From: an uncultured Oscillospiraceae bacterium
Lineage (GTDB): Bacteria > Bacillota > Clostridia > Oscillospirales > Oscillospiraceae
Direction: 5' to 3'
Length of the DNA stretch: 19,737 nucleotides
Assembly (NCBI GenBank): GCA_902478785.1
Contig: CABSMJ010000029.1
Coordinates: 1-19,737 of the forward strand
This document shows positions 14,431-19,737 of this stretch, piece after piece. A program made the position numbers and the translations under genes. The notes under the pieces were generated by a model, which was not told the DNA's origin, did no database searches, and saw nothing but the letters and a program-made list of their open reading frames with translations. How positions within the stretch are numbered: the first letter of the stretch is position 1; the number at the start of each line of letters is the position of its first letter.

Positions 14431-14690
14431 AAAGCCCTATGCTGCACGATACAACCGGGAAACAGGCACTTTGTGACCACCTCCCCTTATTTTCAACAGG
14501 CTAAAATCGCCTAATTCAGCCCTTAAAAACCCGTCAACTACACCCGCCGCACCTTTCCGGTACCCACGGATGCTCTCCACTCGTCGCAGCCCTACACACC
14601 CTCTCACACAGCCAAACAAGGGGCCGCTGCGTACACCGCTCTTTTTCACTAACAGCGTATCGAGTTTGAATCTGGGTAGACATGTCGCTT
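14431..14690. other. Decayed element backbone after att3
   Basis: No gene is supported. The phrases caggcactttgtgaccacct (about 14463-14483) and cccacggatgctctcc (about 14563-14579) resemble 10588-10608 and 10717-10733, showing this is a third eroded copy of the same backbone. Confidence 0.45.
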
Positions 14691-14691
14691 C

Positions 14692-14728
14692 AAAAAAGCC
14701 CCCGGCGTCCATTCTGACGTCGGGGGCT
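14692..14728 (-). terminator. Intrinsic terminator of the SLH surface-protein gene
   Basis: A 13-bp stem with one G-T pair (AGCCCCCGGCGTC, 14697-14709, with GACGTCGGGGGCT, 14716-14728) is followed on the minus strand by six T residues. It lies about 30 nt beyond the stop codon at 14757. Confidence 0.88.
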
Positions 14729-14756
14729 TCTGTGTGGAGTTATAATGTCCTGCCTA

Positions 14757-17700
14757 TCACTGTGCAATAGCCTGGCAGAAACGCTGGAAGATCACCGCTG
14801 TCTGGGCCCGGGTGGCGGGGCCATTGGGATCCAAGGTGTCACCGGTGGTGCCTGTGATGATGCCCGCTCCGCAGGCCCACTGCATAGCAGCAATGGCATA
14901 CTCACTGACCTTGGACGCATCGGAATAGGAAAGAATGTTAGTATTCTCACCCACGCTGACATCCACGCCACTAGACACGGCGTAACGGTAGAGCATGGCG
15001 GCCAACTGCTCCCGGGTTATGGTGCCGTTGGGGTCGGAGCCGTCGGAGACGCCCGTCTCCATGGCCCAGCTCCGGCCGGGGGTGTACCAGTTCTGGCCGT
15101 CAGTGGCGGTAGTGTCTGTGCCCTCATACCGTGCCAGAACCGTCCAGATCATGGCCCGGGTCATGGTGCCACCAGGGGCAAAGGTGGTATCGCTGGTGCC
15201 GGCAAAGATTTCCCGGCTTGTGGTAAAGTCGATGGCATCCGCCGCCCAATAGCCATCGCTCACATCGGCAAAGGTCTTGGCATTGTCCACGATCTTGACC
15301 GTGTCGCCGTCAGAGAGGGTGACCGTGATGCCCTTTTCCGTGGCGAGGCTGTCCTTGAGGACCTCCTGGGTGCCATCGGCCTTCACCAGCACCGCCACGG
15401 TGCCGGCAGTTACGCCCTTCACAGGAATCTCCACCTTGGCGGAGGTGCCGGACGGCAGATCCACGGTGACGGTGGGGGCATTTTCTCTGTCACTGGTGAC
15501 AGGCACGTTGGGCATAGGGAGAGCCACAGCTTCTTCCTTTTCCGCAGCGCCGCCGACCACAGCGGCAGGCAGCTTCACTTCCGTCTCCACCTGGCCGCTC
15601 TCCGCCACAGAGGTGACGGAACCGGAGCCGTCTTTGTTGGTGACGGTGGTCTGAGACGTACCGTCAGTCTTTTCCACAGTCTCGGTCTTGTTGCCCGTCT
15701 TGTCGGTAGTGGTCGTGGTGACGGTGCCGTCCTTATCCTTCTCCACCACCTGCTGGGAGCCGTCGGGATTCTTGGTGGTCTCAACGGTGGAGCCGTCGGG
15801 CTTGGTCACCGTGGTAGTGGTGCTGCCGTCGGGATTCTTAATGGTCTCCGTCGTGCCGCCGGAAGAAGATCCACCTCCGCCACCGCCGCCCTGGCTTTGA
15901 TACGTCGTATGGACGGCGCACTGGGCGGTGATGCCGTCGGGATAGGTATCGCTGGTGTAGGCAACGGTGAAGGTATAGTCCTTGTCCGCATTGGGCAGCG
16001 AGGCCGTCCAGACGTCCGGTCCGCCGGTGACCGTGACAGAGCTGTCGGAGCAGGTCACGGTCAGCTTAGCACTTTCATCAGTGTTGGAGACCAGCGGGCC
16101 GCCCACCGTCAGCTTGACGGTGCCGCCGCCAGTGAGGGAAGCCTTGTCCGCCGTCAGGGTCAGAGGCGCAACGACCTCACTGCGGAAATAGGCAGCCTGC
16201 TTCAGAGCATCATAGCCGAGGACCGTTTCACTGGTAAAGGGAGAGTCCTCGATCTCCGCCGCACCGGCTTCGTCCGCTCCCAGCTTCACCGCGATCGCGC
16301 CGGGGGCCTTGGGCGAGACGGTGAGCATCTTTTCGGCCTCATAGCCGTCTTCGGCATGATCAAAGTAGAGAGCCCCCTGGACGATCTCAATGTTATCATC
16401 GGCACAGGTGATCTGCCCGCACTGAGCCGTGACGGTGCCGCCCTTGATCACAAGCTGTCCTGTTCCGATACCGGTACTGATCACCGCGGCAGTTCGACCG
16501 GCTTCGGCGCCGGTGCCCTCCACCGTAATGTCGCCGCTCCGGACGGTGACGGTGCCGCCCTCCACAAGGACGGAAGCAGCCGATATGCCGTTGCTGAGGG
16601 AATCATTCACATCAGCGGCAGGTATGATAAGCTCGTTTCCTTCAACGGAGACGGTACCTCCGGTGATATGAACGGCGCTTTTGCCATCCAGCTCTTCCGA
16701 TCCGGCTTCCACTATGATGCCCATGCTCACCTCTGTGGTTTGGGGAACTGCCGCAGGCTTGATCGTGAGAGCGCCGCCTTCCACCAGAACGCCCTTGCCG
16801 CCGTAAAGACCCATATTGACCTCACAGCTGCCAAGGGTAATGGTCACGCTGCCGCTTTGGAGCGTAAACCCATCCAGCGTCATGATCCCGTAGTTGATGG
16901 TTTCCTCCGGCCCGGATGCACCGGCGATCTCCAGGCTGCCGGCGCCGCTGATGGTCAGAGCGCCCTGAACAGCGATGCCGTAAACTTCCGCATCCCCTGT
17001 AATGGCGCGGCTGCTGATGGAGTTGCTGCCCTCCAGCGCCAGGTTCAGGTCCCCGTTGGTGTAAATCCCGAAGAACCCTCTGTCTTTTTGATCGTACTCT
17101 TGGATAGCAGCGTCCGTCAAAGTGAGGGTATTGGTGCTCTGCTGGTAGGAGACGCCCTGGGGAAGCACCGCGCCGTCCTCCAGAATGTCCACGCCGTTTA
17201 CATACAGCACGCCTGTCTGGGTGAGAATGCCGTTTTCAATGACGACTTTGAGATTATCCACTTCCTCCGTATACGGAGTACCGGCAATGGTGATGCTGCC
17301 AACCTCCAGCGCCGCTTCATCGCCGCAGGCGTTCAAATAGGCCGCAGCGCTGACGGAAAGAGCGCCGGTGACGCTGATTCCGTTTCTCAGGCCCCGGGCG
17401 GTGACGCTGCCGGACTCCACCGTCATACTGTCGGCGGAAATGCCGCTGCTGCTTTGGGAAACGAGGGAGAGCGCGGCGTCCCGGACGGTCAGCGCAGCTG
17501 CCCGGATGGCGCTGCTGTCAGCGGTAATGTCCAGGCTGCCGGTGCCGGTGATGGTCAGGTTTTTCCCGGCATTATAGATGCCGGAATAAGATGCGGTACT
17601 CCCCTCTTGCTTATCCATTCGGATGGAGCTGGCATCCTCCAGCACCAGGGTCAGGTCCTCGTCAGACTGAATGCCGTGCTGGCCCGTTACAGCGATCGCG

Positions 17701-19406
17701 GCGCCTTTCAGGGTCAGCGTTTCGCCGTCCCACTTGATGTTGTACTGAGACGCGGAGACGCCTTCCGTGGTCACGGCGCCGGTCTCATCGGTCAGGGCGT
17801 AGGCCACCGCGCCGCCCGGAGCCGCTTTCAGCTCCACGCCGCCCACCGTCACCTTGGGGAACGCCACCGTGTAGCTGGCCGTGACAGAGGCAGTGGGTGT
17901 CTCAGCGGGAGTCGCCCCCACAGAGGTGCCGGTGATGGTAATCGTCTCCGAGACCGTTCCTTCCGCAGAGACGTCCTTGGGCTGGACGGTGAAGGTGGCT
18001 GTTTCGTTCGCTTCAAGTGTAGCCGTTCCATTGGAGAAACCCGTTCCCGCAGTGATGGTGAACTTCTCACTGCTGGGCAGAGAGACCTCCACGGTGCCGG
18101 TGCCGGTGTTGGTGACGGTCACCTCCCGGGCTTCCGGCAGGGCATCGCCCGCGGTGAAGCTGTCAAAGTTCAGCGTTTCGGGAGCGGCGCTGATGGTATA
18201 GGTCAGCTTTGCGGTCACATGATAGCTGGCAGTGACCGTGACGCTGGGGCGGGCCGGGGAGTCGCTGTCAGTGGGCGTACCCTGGATGGTAATCGTCTCC
18301 GAGACCGTTTTGTCCACAGCGCTGTTCTTGGGCCGGATGGTGAAGGACGCAGTTTTTCCACCAGCGATGGTGGCAGTATTGCCGGTAAAGTCCGTCCCGG
18401 CGGTGATGTCGAAATTTTCACTGCTGGGCAAAGAGACCTCCACGGTGCCGGTGCCGGTGTTGGTGATGGTCACCGTCTGGGCTGCCGGCACATTGCCCGA
18501 GACAAAGCTGCCGAAGGCCACTTCGGGAGAGGAAACGGACAGGCCATAGGTCACAGGATCCGAACCGATGGCCCAGATCTTATCAGCGTAGTCTTTCCAG
18601 CCCTCCGCCGTCCGATAGTCCTGCACACTTTCCTCGGGGACAAAAATCGTCTCAAGCTGCGGACAATTCAGAGCATCTGCATCCTGCAAAGCCGGCGGAG
18701 TCGTCGCCTGAACGGTCAGTGTTTTCAAGCCGGAGCCAGAAAAAGCCATCCTCTTAATCTGGGAGACACTCTGGGGAAGAGTGAGCTCCGTAAGGCCGCT
18801 GCATCCGCAGAAAGCAATGTCTTCAATGGTTGTGAGCGTACTGGGCAATTGGACGGAGGCAAGGGAATAGCATTTGTAGAATGTAGAGCTTTCCAGGGTG
18901 GTGATCTGCGTCTGCGACAGATCCGCCGCCGTCAGAGCGGAGCCGCTGAACGCACCATACCCGATCGACTCCAGATTGGAGGGGAAATTGATGGAGGTCA
19001 AAGCGGCGTTAAGACACGCGTTGTACTTGATGCGCTTTACCGTGCCCGGCAGGGTGATGGACGTGATCTGATCTTTGACTATCGCACTGGCCAATTCGGT
19101 GATGACGTACGACTTTCCCGATTCATCCTGTATGGTACCGGTGAGATCCACTTCGGTTACACCCGCAGGGATATTATCTCCATTCCCATCGATGACCAGG
19201 TTATAGAGGCTTTTGTCTCCGGTATCGGCCTCTTTTTCTGACATTACGCCCACCTGGAGGTCTCCCTGCTTAATATAACCGGAGAGCCTGTGCTCCTCGT
19301 CACTTTTCGGATAGTAGGTCCATTGTCCAGCGGCCAGCGCCGTAACGGGCAGCAGGGATACCACCATGCACAGGCACAGCAGCACCGCCAATCCTTTTTT
19401 CTTCAT
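14757..19406 (-). CDS. Secreted SLH-domain surface protein with BspA-like repeats
   Basis: 1549 residues from ATG 19406 with AAAGGAGA upstream. It has a signal peptide (MKKKGLAVLLCLCMVVSLLP, cleavage after ALAA), then BspA-type leucine-rich repeats at about 85-250 (ITSITLPGTVKRIKYNAC is typical). Two immunoglobulin-like ASH/SPD-2-type repeats follow at about 285-510, each with ITNTGTGTVEVSLPSSE or a near copy. A beta-helix-like region covers about 515-1060, with a beta-sandwich part to about 1165. A Gly/Ser spacer and a Thr-rich stretch with repeated NPDGS/KPDGS (about 1170-1265) precede a C-terminal block of about 171 residues with three SLH motifs (FADVSDGYWAADAIDF first). SLH domains bind pyruvylated wall polymers, so the protein is displayed on the cell surface. 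Binding partner unknown. It could be cargo of the third element or chromosomal flank. Confidence 0.92.
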   Translation of the reverse strand: MKKKGLAVLLCLCMVVSLLPVTALAAGQWTYYPKSDEEHRLSGYIKQGDLQVGVMSEKEADTGDKSLYNLVIDGNGDNIPAGVTEVDLTGTIQDESGKSYVITELASAIVKDQITSITLPGTVKRIKYNACLNAALTSINFPSNLESIGYGAFSGSALTAADLSQTQITTLESSTFYKCYSLASVQLPSTLTTIEDIAFCGCSGLTELTLPQSVSQIKRMAFSGSGLKTLTVQATTPPALQDADALNCPQLETIFVPEESVQDYRTAEGWKDYADKIWAIGSDPVTYGLSVSSPEVAFGSFVSGNVPAAQTVTITNTGTGTVEVSLPSSENFDITAGTDFTGNTATIAGGKTASFTIRPKNSAVDKTVSETITIQGTPTDSDSPARPSVTVTASYHVTAKLTYTISAAPETLNFDSFTAGDALPEAREVTVTNTGTGTVEVSLPSSEKFTITAGTGFSNGTATLEANETATFTVQPKDVSAEGTVSETITITGTSVGATPAETPTASVTASYTVAFPKVTVGGVELKAAPGGAVAYALTDETGAVTTEGVSASQYNIKWDGETLTLKGAAIAVTGQHGIQSDEDLTLVLEDASSIRMDKQEGSTASYSGIYNAGKNLTITGTGSLDITADSSAIRAAALTVRDAALSLVSQSSSGISADSMTVESGSVTARGLRNGISVTGALSVSAAAYLNACGDEAALEVGSITIAGTPYTEEVDNLKVVIENGILTQTGVLYVNGVDILEDGAVLPQGVSYQQSTNTLTLTDAAIQEYDQKDRGFFGIYTNGDLNLALEGSNSISSRAITGDAEVYGIAVQGALTISGAGSLEIAGASGPEETINYGIMTLDGFTLQSGSVTITLGSCEVNMGLYGGKGVLVEGGALTIKPAAVPQTTEVSMGIIVEAGSEELDGKSAVHITGGTVSVEGNELIIPAADVNDSLSNGISAASVLVEGGTVTVRSGDITVEGTGAEAGRTAAVISTGIGTGQLVIKGGTVTAQCGQITCADDNIEIVQGALYFDHAEDGYEAEKMLTVSPKAPGAIAVKLGADEAGAAEIEDSPFTSETVLGYDALKQAAYFRSEVVAPLTLTADKASLTGGGTVKLTVGGPLVSNTDESAKLTVTCSDSSVTVTGGPDVWTASLPNADKDYTFTVAYTSDTYPDGITAQCAVHTTYQSQGGGGGGGSSSGGTTETIKNPDGSTTTTVTKPDGSTVETTKNPDGSQQVVEKDKDGTVTTTTTDKTGNKTETVEKTDGTSQTTVTNKDGSGSVTSVAESGQVETEVKLPAAVVGGAAEKEEAVALPMPNVPVTSDRENAPTVTVDLPSGTSAKVEIPVKGVTAGTVAVLVKADGTQEVLKDSLATEKGITVTLSDGDTVKIVDNAKTFADVSDGYWAADAIDFTTSREIFAGTSDTTFAPGGTMTRAMIWTVLARYEGTDTTATDGQNWYTPGRSWAMETGVSDGSDPNGTITREQLAAMLYRYAVSSGVDVSVGENTNILSYSDASKVSEYAIAAMQWACGAGIITGTTGDTLDPNGPATRAQTAVIFQRFCQAIAQ
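18070..18480 (-). repeat. Internal 351-bp tandem duplication in the surface-protein gene
   Basis: Two segments about 351 bp apart (starting near 18070 and 18421) share almost identical DNA, for example ctgctgggca(g/a)agagacctc followed by cacggtgccggtgccggtg. They encode the two ASH-like repeats (TNTGTGTVEVSLPSSE in both). The offset of exactly 117 codons and high DNA identity at the core suggest recent duplication or gene conversion. Confidence 0.75.
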
Positions 19407-19409
19407 CTC

Positions 19410-19580
19410 TCAATCTCCTTTCCGATCAGGCTGGGACATGCCCCGCCTTACGACCTTCATCAGCTCCAGCAAGCTCCCAAAGGGCAGCTGCTCCCCGGAG
19501 GCGGGAAAGGTCACTGTGCCCTGCCACTCTCCGTGCTCCACGCTGGTGACGGAGATCTCAAATAAGGGTGCTTTCTTCAT
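19410..19580 (-). CDS. 56-residue small protein preceding the surface-protein gene
   Basis: It starts at ATG 19580 with AAAGGAGGA upstream and reads MKKAPLFEISVTSVEHGEWQ, GTVTFPASGEQLPFGSLLEL, MKVVRRGMSQPDRKGD. The pattern of a WQGTV core followed by a polar stretch, PF.S.LEL and a closing helix recurs in small hypothetical proteins of Clostridia, from memory. There is no signal peptide or membrane helix, so it should be cytoplasmic. Its stop lies 4 nt before the surface-protein ATG and its last codons contain that gene's ribosome site, so the two are translationally linked. Function unknown; a regulatory role for the downstream gene is a reasonable guess. Confidence 0.72.
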   Translation of the reverse strand: MKKAPLFEISVTSVEHGEWQGTVTFPASGEQLPFGSLLELMKVVRRGMSQPDRKGD

Positions 19581-19599
19581 GGCTTGCCGGCTCCTCCTT

Positions 19600-19737
19600 T
19601 AGAAGGTGTTCTCCAGTATGAGAACCCATACCGGACAGGGACCATGGCCCCCGTCCTTTCTTTTGGATATTTCTTATTTTAGCAAAAGAAAAAATCCTGC
19701 GCTATTGCCCGTTTTACCCCCCAAAACGGGTCATGCC
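19600..19737 (-). promoter_or_regulatory. Leader and promoter region of the surface-protein operon
   Basis: On the minus strand an AT-rich tract (about 19660-19695) contains TAAAAT, a plausible -10, though no good -35 is found at 17 nt. Two dyads occur: CCCGTTTT/AAAACGGG with a 7-nt centre (19708-19730), upstream of the AT tract and operator-like, and an imperfect 9-bp stem (TCCGGTATG with CATACTGGA, 19612-19635) in the presumed leader just before the ribosome site of the small gene. Confidence 0.4.

Noticed and set aside
14437..14712. A 91-codon minus-strand frame
   Set aside because: It overlaps the surface-protein terminator and decayed backbone and has no recognisable features.
14745..19241. 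A 1498-codon open frame on the plus strand, antisense to the surface-protein gene
   Set aside because: It has no recognisable domain, a histidine/glycine/arginine-rich composition typical of a shadow frame of a GC-rich gene, no ribosome site, and lies opposite a gene with a signal peptide and SLH domains.

Overview
The window looks like an accessory, tRNA-linked region of a moderately GC-rich Clostridia genome, probably a gut Oscillospiraceae relative (Flavonifractor/Lawsonibacter/Intestinimonas type). This is inferred from strong AGGAGG ribosome sites, GHKL/LytTR and OmpR signalling pairs, a BspA/SLH surface protein with a typical Firmicutes signal peptide, and integrase and ParB relics of the kind carried by clostridial integrative elements. 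No species can be named from the sequence alone.

Layout. (0) 1-2742: a broken ParB fragment, decayed element backbone, then an ECF sigma factor and its membrane-bound regulator on the minus strand. (1) Repeat unit att1 at 2743-3030, decayed backbone, a minus-strand operon (TraX-family membrane protein, ABC ATPase, BceB-like permease), and a divergent plus-strand LytTR response regulator with a GHKL sensor kinase. (2) att2 at 9501-9789, a dead tyrosine integrase with an intact small partner gene upstream of it, decayed backbone, then an OmpR-type regulator and sensor kinase. (3) att3 at 13316-13503, a second dead integrase, a remnant of the small partner gene, decayed backbone, then a 1549-residue SLH/leucine-rich-repeat surface protein preceded by a 56-residue small protein.

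The unifying signal is a unit repeated three times in direct orientation. Each copy contains the 3' portion of a tRNA-Thr(CGU) gene, from the anticodon loop to the encoded CCA, without its 5' half. Each copy also has a perfect 15-bp inverted repeat whose arms are always exactly 62 nt apart, and a paired GACCCAC motif on the outer side. Copies 1 and 2 additionally keep an intrinsic terminator and a second GACCCAC pair. This is the expected footprint of serial integration of related elements at the 3' end of one tRNA gene. The two segments bounded by att copies on both sides, and the segment before att1, each carry a self-contained signal-transduction system rather than transfer genes, while the integrases are broken. 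The region can be read as an array of regulatory cassettes in a tRNA-Thr gene, possibly mobilised in trans; that reading is inference.

Functionally, the ABC/TraX operon with its divergent LytTR/GHKL pair looks like an envelope-stress or peptide-sensing module. The OmpR/kinase pair and the sigma/anti-sigma pair have no obvious target gene beside them. The SLH protein is a secreted, cell-wall-anchored surface protein.
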